A stretch of DNA of 64,000 bases, taken from NCBI GenBank assembly GCA_013398015.1, contig VZRR01011616.1, forward strand, positions 380,791-444,790, in the 5' to 3' direction. The position numbers and the translations under genes were made by a program. The DNA comes from Oreocharis arfaki. Taxonomy: Eukaryota > Chordata > Aves > Passeriformes > Paramythiidae. Positions 11,801 to 26,800 of the stretch are shown here, one piece after another. The notes below the pieces were generated by a model. The model made no database searches. It worked only from the letters and a program-made list of their open reading frames with translations, and was not told where the DNA came from. How positions within the stretch are numbered: the first letter of the stretch is position 1; each line of letters opens with the position of its first letter.

Positions 11801-14800
11801 GTCTGACTGAAACCAGTCTGACTCTGTAACAGAGTACACGAATACACAATGTAGGCCAAAAAAAACCCACTGACATTTAAAATCACAGTGAAGAATTTAA
11901 ACTACCTTTAAGAAAACAAGAACTTGAAGCTGCTTACTTAAGTTTTCAGAGAAGGCCTCCACATTCTTTTAGCTATAATTTAGCCTATTAGCTCACTTTT
12001 AAAACATTTATTTTCTCTCAGTTATACTCAAAATCAAAGCAGACAGAAAATCAGAACTAAGAATAGTGTCCAAGCAAGAATGTAACACAAAAAGCCTGAA
12101 AACAAATAATTACTAACACAAGTTTTGCAGATGCTACATAACTACTGGAATATGCATACAGGAAAAATCCTACCTGTGCACACCTGAAATAATCAAAGCA
12201 TTTGTTACACAGAAATCAAAACAGGACAACATTAAGGAAAGTTGCTCAAATGGCTCTTTTGTGGCACAAAATGGTACAAATCTATCCATCAGTCTTCAAA
12301 ATCAGATTAAAGGAAATTATGCCTGTTTCTGACTCTCTGAAGACAGTATCATGCACCGTTCATCATGTTATAATAAGAGCTTAACTACAGGTCATTTCAG
12401 TGATACACAGCTCACCTTGCAGAACCATTGACACTCAATTCATAACCATTAAAGACTAATCATTCACTGAAACCTCAAGCCCATTTATTCCATCCTATTT
12501 CCTCCATGCAATTTTTCTTGTCAAATGTAATTCCTAACATCTCACAAGATACTGCAAAGAGGTGAAACTCAAATCATTCTTTGATTTACTTCCCATGGGA
12601 TAGAGGGGAGACTCTCTTAAGAAGCGTTACAGAGCCTATAAAGTCCTACCACAGTTGTAGTAATGTCAGCTACACATCAATCTCCAACCCTGGCTGCGTA
12701 TGTTTTTTAGAAACTACGCCATTCTCCAATCCATAATAAACTGTGTGCACACAAACCAGAGAATTTTGCAAGGAATTCTAAAATAATAAAAAGAACAAAA
12801 ATTACTTATAAAGAAAGTCAAAGGAATGCAATAGTAAGTTAGTGGTAACAATGAAAGTACTTTCCCGGTGCTTTTTTTAATCAGCTGTTTCAATATTCCT
12901 TTATTTCCAGTGCCTACTATGCTGCACGAGACAAAAAATTTTCAGAGAGCAAACTCAGTCTGTAATGTGAAAAAGAAATACCTTAATTGGAGAGATATGG
13001 AAGTATTCATACAAGCTGATTTGTGATGTATCCATTGATGACACACTCATCAGCTCTTCTTGAAGGGACTCAACATCCTTTTGGAAAAGTTGCAGCTGTA
13101 AATGCATTTGAAAAAGATACTACTTCAAAATTCGGAGTATATAAAACTACTAGTCATTTGTCACTAACTCAATATACTGACTAATACTACTTATAATCTC
13201 CTATGTACAAACTCTTCTCATTGTCCCTGTATAATAAGGTTTAAAGCCTTCTTTGCATAGCATACAAGATGAGCATAAAGGAAAGAGTCTACTATTTGTC
13301 TCAGGCAACAGTAACTAAAAACCTCATAGCTTCGTATTATTCCCAGATATACAGCAATTAACTATTGTTATGGACACAGAAAACAATTTCAATTTTTTTT
13401 TTAAATACAAGTTGAATAATTACAAATTTAAAATCTATTTATCTTCAAACAACAAAAAGTTTCTACCTCTTGGTCACTTGGCACATCAGTCTGCGAAAAA
13501 AATTCAACAACTGCATACAGGAAGCCAAGATCTAATTTGAGATCCATCTCTTGAATCAGGACCTTAAAATACCTATACATGAAACACAAAATAATTATTA
13601 AAGTGTTCTACAAAAAATGTGTAACACTTAGAACTTAGCGTTGGGCATTTAGACCACTTACATGTTATTTCAGATACCATTTTTGGTGGGTTTTTCTGTT
13701 GTGGGTTTACTGTTTGTTTCGGCAGTTTGGTAGGGTTTTGGGGGGTGCTTTGTGTATGTGTATGTTTGTATTTTGTTGTTGGTTTTCTTTTTTTGTTTGT
13801 TTTGCGTTTTTTTGAGGGATTCATCATTACTGGTGAAAAGAAGGCTTCCCACATAGGCAAAATATAAATACATTTCCAAGTAACCAGAACCATTTTAAAC
13901 ACGTAGCAGCATTTAACACTGTATATAGCACCACTATACATAGATTCTTTTTTTCTAAATAAAGATGACTAAAAATCTGCATTAAAAAGACATCTAAAAA
14001 TCCTTGCTTTACTCTTCAGTTATGTGGATAATAAAGGACACAGAGCTTTCATCTCTGTTAAAGTGCTCTGAGTTTCCAAAACTGAGTTTGTGTTAAAATT
14101 ACCTTTCATTATGTTTGCCTCAAAAATAATTTTAATTTTAAAGCTTGATTAAACATAACCAATAGTAATACAGATGGAACATGTCAATGTACTTACTTAA
14201 TATGAGATATTTGGGAGTGTCCTGCTGTTCTCATGACAATACTGACATCAGTAAACGGTTTTGGTGCTATGAAGTTGTAAAATAAAAGGAGATTAGCACA
14301 GATTGTTGTATGATAAACATAACTACACAGGTTTTTTTTTTTAATGTCATTCAGGGTTTTCTTAATCCTGTACAACAGGATTACATAACAGATATGACTG
14401 GCAAACAACTAAGGGAAAAGAGCAGGAACAGAAAGTAATAGGAAGACAAGGATGAAATGGATGCTATTTAACTGAAAATGCACCATTTTCATTTATAAGC
14501 AAATTAATATTGATATAATCTTAGATTTATATAATTTCTTTAGTCATAGAATAAGATTTTCCAATGGCTGATACAAAAATACAAACTAAACAAACAAAAA
14601 AAATTCCACAGATTCATGCACTGTAGCTTAAAACCGGTCATATTTAGAATGAACAACTGATACCCAACCAGCTTCTGCACAAAATTGCAAGTAGTACTTT
14701 TTGCCTCAGTCCAGAAACCCTTTTGATATTACTTAGGTTTTCCAAGTGACTTTGGTGTAAAAAAATTAACGAAAGACTGCAGTTCATCACATAGTATAGA

Positions 14801-17800
14801 GACATTGAGCTCTATACTCCAAGCAATGGAGAAGGCTACATAAAAACTAGACAAAATATAATTTGCCATCTGGAAAGCTTATAAATGGTGCTTCACTTAA
14901 CAACTCTGAGTTTAGGCACATTTATTTTCTTATGAGTCAAGATGACTTCAGATAGGTTACCAGGTCATGCATTGCATGATACTGGTGCAGTAGGGAAATA
15001 GTAGAAGACTAAAGAGGACAAGTAAATCCTCAAAGCCCCAAAACTCCAAATGCAAGTAGCATTGGAGTGCAAACAGTGCAAGAGATTCACTACCATCAAA
15101 ATTAACAAGACTTGTCTTATGAACAGATAAGTCTTCTCATATATTATTCAGCATTTAATTTTAGTTGTGGTCTGAACACAGTACCTCATTTTAAGCTTAT
15201 GTAACTTTCATGTTTATGTTCTCCAAAATCAATGAAGTAATGTGCCAAAAAGACACTCTTAAAAGGTATGATAATGACAAATAAAAGACAATTTCTTTTC
15301 TTCTGACTGTTAACTGTCGAAATGGTTTTCTGCGTATCTTCTTTGTAGAGGTAACTGCTTCCTTACTTCTAACATTATTACTTGTGTTATCTGCAGTCAG
15401 AAAGCTCATGCAGACTTCACCTGATAAAAGTGATCTGATAAAATGGTTAACTTCAGTTAAAGCAAGTTATCTTGTTATTTTAAAAGGAAGGATTATTTCA
15501 AACTAGAACAAACCTGAATCCAAGGTGATGGACTTTGGAGGTTTAATAGGATAGAACACAAAGGGAAATATGGCTCCAGGAATCTGGTTTTGTATCTATT
15601 AGGGGTAAGGACAGGACAAGGTGCAGCACATTAGCTTTTCAATAGTGAAATGTTTTAAAATCAGGACAAACTCAAGAGATATGATCATTACCTCTAACCT
15701 TCCGCCGACCCAAAAGCGGAAAAAAGCCACTATTGTACTGAAAAGATATCTATTTTCAAAATTATCCAATTCTAATAATTTAGAAAAGCTTCTTTAAATT
15801 GGTAGTAATAAATGGTCCACAAAATTTTTGCAAAGGATTTGTTTTTAAACCTTGAGCATAGCAAGAAAAGAAATTTTACCTCTCTTTTTGCTTGTTATAC
15901 AGAAATGCTCCAAGCAAAAGCAAGTAAGATCAATGGCAAATACTTTTTTTTTGAACAGTCATAGTTGTCCTCCTTTTTTTCCAATAAGCACTTGAGCAGT
16001 ATTTTCAAAGACTGAGAAGCACTGATGTAAAAGCCAATGATTACAATAAAATCGAAAACATGAGAAATCCAAACAATTCTAGAAATAAACCCAAATTTCC
16101 ATAAAAGTTGTTTTTTCTGAATAAATAACTAGTACTTTTTGACATGACTCACTTGTATCCTGTAAACTTGAATTCTGAAAGACTTCTGATGTGCAGAGGA
16201 ACTGTATTCCACTTTTAAAGCTGGCAGATAATTTCTTCTGATAGGAATCTCATTTGGCTGTTGAATTTTCATGTTCATTCCATTAGGAGTTAAACATACC
16301 TATTTTATTTTCAAAGAAAATTTAGTATGCCAAGTGTTTTAAAATCCTGCTTTATATAATATACTTTAAAATGTACAATGTTCACCAATATTGTAAAGCT
16401 CAGCAGTAAAAGTTCTGCAGCTTTTCAGTTAGATATCACAATTTTCCTTTATTGAAAGCAAACAAATTTTGCCATAAATTTCAATAGAAATAAAGCTAAA
16501 AAATATTGCAGTATTTGGGGGTTACTGTCATTTAATACATTGCTATCCAGAGGAAAAGCTGAACAGTGTAATGAATTACGAGTGAGATAAAAATTAAATA
16601 ATCTGCCTATGCAATGTTTATTTTCCTACAGCACATTTCTAAGGAGGTCTAGAATTTATCCATAGACAAGGACTGAGTATTTGGAGCACAATGTGCTTCT
16701 ACATTCCAGAATAATTTCTGAAATGTCTTTTTCAATTGTATGTGTTTGAATGACAGCTAAATCATTCCACAGCAAGCTATTTTAAAAATACAGGATTTCA
16801 GGCTAAAACAAACAAATAAACAAACCCCAAACTAACACATTTTACTGGTATAATATATGAACCAAATGCAAAGCTTCCTTAATGTAGGTTTACGCATATT
16901 TAGTACCACGACCAAAAATGTTACACCTCAATTTCAAAGTTATGCACTAACAAAAAGTCAGTAGCAAGATATCAGAAGTTAGTGGAATTTTTCCTGCGTT
17001 TTTTAATACAGAGATAAAGAAGTGTTTTCAGATGGAGCAGGTAAACAAATCATCTCAAATTTCACTACAAGTTTTATCAACGACAGCAAAATTGATGTAT
17101 TATCTTTTTCTTGTTCATACATATAAGCATAATAGAACTAGAAAACTATCAGCATTACCAAAACATTCGATTCCAACTCAATAATCTTGTTTTCTGAAGG
17201 ACTTAGCTCACTGTAATCTTTGAATTCTTGTTCTAATTTATCAATTTGCTTGACACTCATTGGTCTCCATCTTGACTTCTTCTTGGGTTTTGTCTCCCAA
17301 ACCACATCAGAACTTTGAAAACAAAACAAAGAACCAAAAGAGAAGAATTAGCTTTTTGAAAACAAGTTTTCAAAACCACACCTCCTTTAAGTGTGACTTT
17401 TAATAGGTTGTAATTAGAGAACAAGAAACCACAACATAAAGCATTACTGTCGCAAACAGAAGTGATCCAAAATACCCACTGCTTTCTTGGTACTAAGCAG
17501 AAGCCAGTCTCTCCAACNAGCCGGGTCCTCCAAAATAAGGGAAAAAAAAAAAGGATGGGAAAAAAAAAAAAAAAAGAACAAGTCTGTGTAACTCCCCATT
17601 TTGACGAAGATGGGTATGTAGGGATACTCAAGAAAGCTTGATTTCAACAGTACTGCCATCCATTGTTCTGCAATCTCAGGGTAGTTTTCTGCTTATGCTC
17701 CTGCATTTGTTTTAAAAACTGAAAAGTTCAAGTCAAGACAAAATGCCTACTGCACTGCATCTTATTTTTGACAGTTTGTTTATTTAGTCTTTCCATCTAA

Positions 17801-20800
17801 AATCAATAGATGGTGATTTTGTTTTACACATTTCCTCTACTGCTTTCATGGCCAGAGTTCTGGGTTTGTTACTTGTTTGGTCTGTTTTTTTAACAGACTG
17901 TTATCCTTTTTTAACTGAGGTGAGCTAAAGTTCCAAAAAGTTTTATTAATGCAAATAATTAATCAACCCTAAAGGACATTAGACTTTTTTCCACTGCTTC
18001 TGTGAGAAGCTCGTATACTTGATTTCACCTTATAGTCAAACTTAATGCACAAAATAGGGCACAAACCAACACTATCAGGCAGGTGGAAGGTACTTCTTTC
18101 CACAAATTACTCTATAGCCTACAAATACATAGCTTTCCATACACAGCCACCTAACCTCTTTTAGCTACATGTGTGTCTGTATTGAGACACATCAATGTCA
18201 GAAAAAAAAAGGTGAGCTAAAGTTCCAGACAACAAAAATCCAACCACAAAAAAGAGTAGTATCTTGGTTGCTGAGAGTTTCTCCCTCTCTTTTTTCCTTC
18301 CCACCTTTTTTGATTTTGAGGCTTTTTTTGTTCCTCCTAAAAAATAGGAAGCCAATTTCAACAATACTGCCATCCATTTTCCAGGAGTTTGACATCTTAT
18401 CAGAGTTTGACAAGAAAACAAAACCAATTATAAGCACTGCTAGACTAATGACTATGGATGACTGCTTCCAAAGAAAAACCAATTTAGTGAAATCTCAACA
18501 GTACTGTGTATCTAGGCAATTAGCTGCCACTTTTAATGGAGGGTTTTTCAGGTGAGGGCAAGGACTGGAATTTTCTTAGTAAATGACGGATGTGATTACA
18601 CATAGCCTATGTGTATGTGAAGTTTACGCTTGTTTGCTTTGTAGTGCAGTGCAAAGAATTAATCAACAAAAAACAACCCTCACTCTGTCAACCTTGTAAC
18701 TGTGAATACACAGAAGAGTGTGGATGATGGCAATTATATTCAAACGTCTTTTGATGATTCTAAAGAGCCCCTGTGCAAATATATGATAGCACACATTTCT
18801 GAAGCATTACATAATTTCTTTCCTGCTTCCCTCTGCAATGTTATAGTAGGAAACCCAACCAGTAGAGCCCTGGATCACCATAATTAATCAATCAAAACTG
18901 AAGAGACGTACAAGCTTTTGCATCAAAATATCCAACACAGAATTCAGCTGTTTCTGTAGAGAAGATAACAAAACCCACTGACACAATTTATCCACAGACC
19001 TTACTCCTTAAAACTCTATTATCACTTCTCAAACTACATGGGCAGGAAATACTTCTGTTCAGTGTATCGGGAAGCCTGCCACACAGAGTTAGAAATATAT
19101 GTTCCAAAACCACATACATCTAAATACAGAAAGGATATGCATTAGTACAAAACACAGTGAAAACATTTCTCTTGACAACAGGAAAACATAGTGATTAGGT
19201 TTGAATATTGCTAACCCAGACCTCTTTTTCCTCTTTCACCACAAGCCAAAATGATATTCACAGAGTGAAAACAGCTGAAGTTAAACATTTAAGATTGTTG
19301 CACACAAAGTAAGTTACCTTGTAATTCCAATGTAGGACACCTCTTGTTTCGTATAATTATTAACCAATGAAATTCCAACATCTTGCAAAGACAGAACGAT
19401 TTCTTGTTCTGCTAGTTCTGCTTTTACACTTTCATATGTCAATTTAAATACATTCTCATCTTCAGTGATCAGGACAATCCGCTGCAAACCTTCATAAAAT
19501 GACATTAAATAGACCGCTTTTCTAGAATCCACACTGAGTATCTCCATTTTGTCCTACAAACAAGAGAGGAAAAATTTTTTCAATTCTATTAATAATTCTA
19601 CTCCACAAAAAAATGCAAAAGTCTTAGCAACACAATAACAGAAGACATTTTTTTAAGGTATGGGAAAAAAAGTAATTGCAAAGTTTTACAACAGTCTCTC
19701 ACTGCACACACTGACACTTTGCAACCAAAGACAATGCTTAGTGGCACAAGCTTGGGCATGTGCTGTTACTGTTCTGTGTTTGGAACTCATACATGAGACT
19801 GCTCATCATACTCATTAAACACAAAGTTTCATGAGTACACTGATGAATGGACATATAAATATAAAATTAGACACCACTAAAAGGAGATTTTGATAAAAAA
19901 CATACCTCTTTTGGGGCAATTTCCTCACTTCTATTTCCACATCTCCATTTTAATTTCCTAGATCCAGTTGGGTCTGCCCAAGTATACAATACTGCCTTAT
20001 TTGGCTGAAGGCAGTCTTCCAATTCACTGAGGGAGCTAGAACAAAGTAATTTTAAATTCAAATGTCAATTAATATTTTGTGTCAATGACCTTTGCATTCT
20101 AGCATTTCAACAGGAACACCAATTATATCTTCAACTAATGAAAACAGACCAAAAATAACATTGTGCATGAAAAACACACACAAAACCATTCTCAGAACAG
20201 TAATAAGAACAAGGATTTGTACTTCAAAATACATATATATACTTTGAAAGAAGTATATACAGTAGATTTGAAATATGCATTTTCTTCCCCCCTTGTGATT
20301 AACTTTTTCAGACAAATGTGTTTTCAAACTCCATTCCCCCTTCATATACAGTTGAAAACTGGCAGATTTGTCTTCTCCAGCTCTCTGAAACAAGGCTACC
20401 CTAGGAGAGGAAGTGGAGAGATGCTGATCTCTTCTTGCTGGGATCCAGTGATTTGAACTATTCCCTTGCATCCACGCTGTGCCAAGGGAGATTTAGACCG
20501 GACATTAGGAAGACTTTCTTTCAAAACACTGGAACAGGCTTTCTTGAGAGGCAGGAGATGCCCCTTGACTTCGACAACACCCTTAATAACATGATTTAAC
20601 TTTTGATCAGACCTGCTCAGGAAGTTGGACTAAATGATAGGCCCTTGCACTGGAAATATTGTACTCAATTCTGATTAAATTGACACTACGGATTCCCACA
20701 ATTCACTTAAAAAGATAAAAATTACTAATCTTCACAAAGTAAAACCAAACCAAACAATCATTCTTCAGACAAACAGGAAACAAAGAGGATTTGACTAGCA

Positions 20801-23800
20801 ACTCTTGCACTTTCCAAGGAAAAATCTTTAAACAACACTGCTCTGACCAACTGAGGGGAAAAAAGAGTAGAGGCTGTTTAACTTTTAAAAAGAAACACTT
20901 CAAGAATGCTGCAAGTATACACTTCTCAGCATTGCACAGTACCTGCATATGCTGGCAAAGCATTACAAAGACATTACAGCTTGAGAACAGAATAACTGTG
21001 TGCAGGTGCAGAACAAAACATTCACTGACTGCAGAAAACTAATATTTGTGAAAATAATGTTAGTTTTGGCCTAGCTTGGCAAAATTTATGTGACTAACTC
21101 TCATTTTTTAGTACAGTTCCTCACATTTCACATAACCTTAACCCATTCTTTAAGCTAAATCTCCCTTGTTACTTCCTCTGCACAGTTAGCACCTGCACAG
21201 TTCCAGAAAAGCACATCCTTTGCCCCCAGCAGGAATGCAGATGTCAAGGCCACAAAATTAATATAAAAGGACACCACAAAACAGCTCACTTGTAGAATTA
21301 CCTAGCACTACATAACATTGCTAACAATCCACTGTGTTCAATTTACCAAGCAAGAGAGTTTTGGGTGCTTTGACAAAACGAGACAGCCACTTCTTTTAAA
21401 TAGGCTTCTTTAGAGAATGCATGCTTACAATATACAAAATTACAGTTCACATGTCTCCATGCAAACATCTACACTAAACCTCTTCACACATACCTTTGTC
21501 CATACTCAATAATTTCTTCTTTGGTATGATTTATCAACAGAAATGGAGCTGCACCATCATGGTAATCAGAAAAGGTAATCACCGTAGAATGTTCAGTCAG
21601 ATTAACATCCACTGCAATTCCTCCAAGCTATCAGTTGTAAAAATTACAAAGTAAATAACAGTGGAATGGATTTCCAGCAAAGCAAATGTAATTTAAATAT
21701 TTTGAAAAACTTTTCCTCTCATCATAAGACAAAACTATCATACAGTAAACCTAGCCATTTTACCATATCTTCAAAATATTTCCTTGATCTAAATACTAGG
21801 TAGCAGGTATAAAACTTAGTAATTAAAACTACGCAGGAGTCCTGTGAAAAGTTAGGCTGGTAGTAGAGAAATCTTCCTTATTACAAGCATACACATTCAT
21901 GCCCTCAAGAACATTATACTACAAATACCACTCACCAACTTAAAAACTACCGCTAGATGAGACTATCCATAACATGCAAGTAAATTTAGTGGAGGCAAAG
22001 TTACTTTTCAGAGCAACTCAGTGTTACTTTAGAACTTATTAATACTTCTCACAAAGAATATTTGCAAATCAATCTGCGTTTTAGCTCCTGTAGAACTGCT
22101 TCCCAGAGAAGCACTTAAAACAGAATACCTAACACACACAAAAAAGAGAGCATGAGAATTAATTTGCATAAACATAATCTTTTCCTGAGCTAAGGTTTTG
22201 CAATACTTGACTGCATGAGAAAACAAAGTTTTGAGAATGAAAACGAAAAAGTGATTTATACTGTTTTACCTAACATGTAAACACGGAAGGCAACATGTTA
22301 CCTTATTGTCCAAATGCAGTAAAAGACAGTTTTCTTGCTGATCAAAATTTATCTTTTTCGGAGGGAGATCAGAATTTTCAACTCTAACAAGCAGTTTGTT
22401 GGCATCATTTTCAGGCCAAAAGGGAATGCACTAGAAAACAAATATCAGAAATTTCAAAATGAGAATACAACTGAGGCGTCAAATGCCATTCACATCAGCC
22501 CAAAATTCATCTACTAAATTCTATCCACAAGTGTATTGATTTGGATTAGAAACACTACTGAAAAAACCTAAAAGTTATTACTTACCTGAATACAATAAAT
22601 TCAAAGGAAGTCAAGAAATAATTCAGACTACAGTGAAGAAAGTGAGGAGTTAATGAGCTAAAGTGAAAACAGTAAGGCTTCATATTCACACACAGAAGTA
22701 CAGTTAAAATAGATATAGTACATAAAATCCACAGTATAAAATAGCTATGACATTGAAAATGCCAGGCTTGCTAAAAAAAAAAAATCAAAAAGACAAAACT
22801 GTTCTTCCATTAGAAAACCTTTTTCCAAGTAAGTATGAATTTCAAATCAATCTTACACTGGCAAGGAATGACAAAACAGAATATAAGCATAAATGCCACC
22901 CCAGAGTAACTTGAGTACACAGGACATCAGCTACTAGCAGTCCTTTTAAAAGTGCTTCATATATATTTAAAAGTACGTATGCACACCTATGTATGTGGGT
23001 ATAAAACACATACAGTATGGAGCATCAGGCAGCTAAAGCACAGCGCATGTTCTGCTATTCACATTCACAACTGAAATCATAACCATTATGGATTTTAAAA
23101 ATCTCACGCACAATCTCTCTTCAATAGTTTACTTGCTAAACAGAGATGACCACGAGGTAGAGAACACAAAAGTTTTAATTGTAACAATGAAAAGTCTCTA
23201 ACTAATTAGAGTCTTGCCACAAGAAAAAGCTATGACTAACAGTTACTCTCAGTTATCAAGAGCCAGAGCTTTAGATAGACCATCTTTCCTGTATTTCAAA
23301 CTGTTGACATGCAGCATCCAAAATTTGAGAACCATCTTTTTCTAACATAGTTTAAGAAATGAGATGTCCATATTCAGTTGCATCTGAATCCTAGAATTTA
23401 TTCTTCAGTGGTGAAAGACTAGTTCACCAACTTACCATGCCACTAAGTTCCCTTTCCCATTGTTTCTCACACCACAGGAAGCAGGAAGACAAAGGAAAAA
23501 AATACAGTTAAACTGTAAGATTGAAGGTGTTATTTACATCAACATGTATCCCACAGACAAAGGAAATTTAAATTTTTTTGTAAACTAGCATAAAACACAG
23601 CAAGTAAGTCTCAAAGTGGAATTAATTGGGCCCAGAGGAAATTCAAGGAGAATCAGTCAACAGTAAATTAAAGTTTAAAATCCAAACCAAATAAGTAAAA
23701 AGAATTGGCTAAACAAGATATTACAGAATCAACTACAGAGAACTGAAAAATTAATTTTTGTAGTAGATTTTGTGTCACATAATGATGCTGTTTTCAAGCC

Positions 23801-26800
23801 TTTTACCACACACTTGCTAAGTGCTTATATTTATAACAACAATTTTGCTCCCATAGTGGGATCTTTAATTTATATTTAGCAGTGGTTTTATGAACAGTCT
23901 TCAGCAATATCTTCTTTCTCTAAGGATATGTGTTGATCAATAGTGCCTTGCACTATACATAACTCAAAGGACTGTCCTTAGAAGCCACAGCACACTAATC
24001 ACTGTCTCACAAACTCTATTGCAATCTTTAAAGAACAACGAATTTTTCTAAAAATAATGATTAAGGTTTCAGATATATTCACTACTTTCCAGACAGGGAA
24101 GATGTCTCAGAGGAGACTGGTTCTACATAAGAATTGCTTTTTTTTCCTGAAAAGACAAGTTATCTGCCACCAAGAAAGAAGAGTGTATTAAAAAAAAACC
24201 AGCAGGAAAGGCTCTGCTTAACTTAAAATGACAAAAATACAATAGGGGCAGAAAGGAGCAAGCCAAAATATGCATTACATTTCAGCAAGCTGCTTAGTTT
24301 CTTGAAGATCAACCTAATGTAAGAGAGTTATGTGAGAAATACTCAAAAAAATCACAGGCATTAGTTCAAAAAATAATCTAGACTAGCAGAATATCAGAGC
24401 TCCCCATTTCAGCAACAGAATCAGATGAAAACTTGCTCCTAAAAATTGTTCTGGATTAGGAATAGAGATAGACCAAAGGCACACCAATAGAAGCTTGACA
24501 CTACCTACATTTAGAAGAGATGAAAAACATACTAGATTAGGTAACAGAATTACAAAAGAACAACCTTGGAAGACCAAGTTGTCACAACATGGATTTTTAG
24601 AGACTGCCTTTCAAAGGGAAAAACACTGACACAACATGAAAACAGGATTTAGAAAGAGTTACAGATTCTTCTGTTGACCTGTACAGCTCTATTTGGTAAA
24701 CTGCCACATCTAACCTTTTAAAAGTTTTTAAGAGTGATCCCAACATCCACAAATCTTCCCTGAATACTTTATAACTGAAAGAAGACTAAGATTAATTAAT
24801 ACAATTATGAAATACCTAACACCAACATCTGTAGGACAAACTAGAAAATCCTGCAGGCATACAAATAAAACAGCTAACATGGGAAACCTAGAGAGGATAT
24901 GTGCAGAATGTATTTCAACTTTCAAAACTATTACCTTTGAGTAGTTTTTGCAGAAATTTCTGAAGTTTCTGTAAATAATTTTGCTTATTCTAATAACAAA
25001 GATATATCAAATATAAACCACAAAACAAGAAATAATACCATCTGACTATATTTCCAAAGAGTAAGAAATTAGGTATGAAATTGCCCATACTACTACACAT
25101 ACACTACTATACGCTATACCTACTGTCATTTCAGACCTTTATCAATGAACTAGATGAGGAATCATACATGTAAAGAACCCAAAAACTATGAACGGCCAAG
25201 CAAAAGTTTGGTTCAGAGGGACATAAGACTATTAGGAAAGAGAACAAAAATGTAGGCTTATATCAAACAGTCCATTGTTGAGTAAAAGCAAATAATTTTT
25301 TTTTTTAAATAACTAAGAGCACAATGGGAAGCTGAACTGACTTCAACATTTAAAGATCCAAACATCTTTATGCACACTTTAAAAAAATCACAACGGAACA
25401 ACCTATCAACTTCAGTAACTGAAATGCTACTAAATGGCATGTCTCTAATGACTGTATCATTAAAGATAATATGCACAGCTATGGAGCATGTACTGAAGGT
25501 ACCAAAAAAGTAATAGAGAGATTTGGTTAGGAATCTAATTGAATATATTCTTTTAACTTCTGCAATTTGGTTTGCAAGCATTTTTGGTAACCACTTGGAG
25601 TATTTACAACACTGATATTGGGGTGCTACAGCATGTCCAAAGAATGGCAATAGAGCTGCTTAAGGGTGTGGAGCACAAGTCCTAGGAGGAGCGGCAGTAG
25701 GAGCTGGGACTTTTTAGTCTGGAGAAAAGGAGGCTAAGAGGCTACCTTACCACTCTCTACAACTGCCTGAAACAAAGATGTAGCAGAGTGGGGGTTGGTC
25801 TCCAAGCGTCAGGAGTGAATGAAACAGCTTCAGATTGCACCAGAGGACACTTACATTGTCTATCAGGAAAAATTTCCTCACTGAAAGGGAAGTCTGGCAT
25901 TAGAACAGACGGCCCAGGGTAGTGGTAGAATCACCATTACTGGAAGCGTTCAAAAAAATTGTGGACATGGCATTTGGGGATCTGTTTTAGTGGTAATGCA
26001 TTTATGGTAGTGCCAGGTTAGTGGTTGGACTTGATATATTATCTTAGAAATCTTTTCCAAGCTTAACAATCCTGTACTTCTAGGATTCTAAAGGAAATCA
26101 ACTGGGCCTTCAACCACACTATTTGTTAGGCTAAACTCTGTTTAAGGGGAGGGGAGGGGGAAGGGATTTCACTCTTCCCAGAAGGCACTACAGCTCAAAG
26201 AAACCTCCGACACAACCCCAAACAAGCACTGTTTTTCCTACATGTAATGCAGGAAGGCATGATGGCCCCAAGACTCAACACACATACAAAATAGAATTGC
26301 ATGACACTGCAGTGCAAACAGCCAAGATGCACACCCCGTCTGCAATAGTCTCTACTTCTGCAGCACAGACAAAAGCCCTAAACCCATTTTCACACCACTT
26401 GGCTTGAAGGACAGGGATCCCTTTCTAGGAAGTACACATTGAACACTTAAAAGCAGAATTGAGACTAGATGCAGAAGATCAATCTGGATCTCTCTGAACT
26501 GATCTACGTGAGCGATTTTCTTCCCATATCAAAGTGGCTTCATGCATACCAGGTCAGTCAAAATACTGTACCACACAGCACTGCTAAACGGACAGAAGTC
26601 GCTGCAGAAAGATAATACAGCAATAATATAATATAATATAGTAGAGGTGTTCTCATACTATTTATGATGCAAGGTGACAGAATGAAAAATTCAAATTACA
26701 GTGTAAACCGGCTTTACAGTATGTCCTAATGCAACACTGAGAAATGGTAAAGGACACAGATCATTTATTGAAAAAGCATGGTATAGTCAGGCTTTGTCAT

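Noticed and set aside
13573..13941. 122-codon minus-strand frame rich in K, T, P and N
   Set aside because: It is the translation of the CA-rich low-complexity tract and overlaps intron sequence between two firm exons.
17257..17659. Overlapping minus-strand frames of 124 and 71 codons with runs of phenylalanine
   Set aside because: They read through homopolymer runs and an N; the only real coding part here is exon 33 in another frame.
18161..18555. Frames of 88-128 codons on both strands
   Set aside because: They derive from poly-pyrimidine and poly-purine intron sequence, with no family resemblance or splice sites.
20082..20471. 129-codon minus-strand frame
   Set aside because: Partly the antisense of a CR1 3' fragment and partly AT-rich intron.
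25258..25650. 130-codon minus-strand frame in intron 28
   Set aside because: Runs across the edge of a CR1 fragment; no homology recognised and no acceptor/donor pair joins it to VPS13A.
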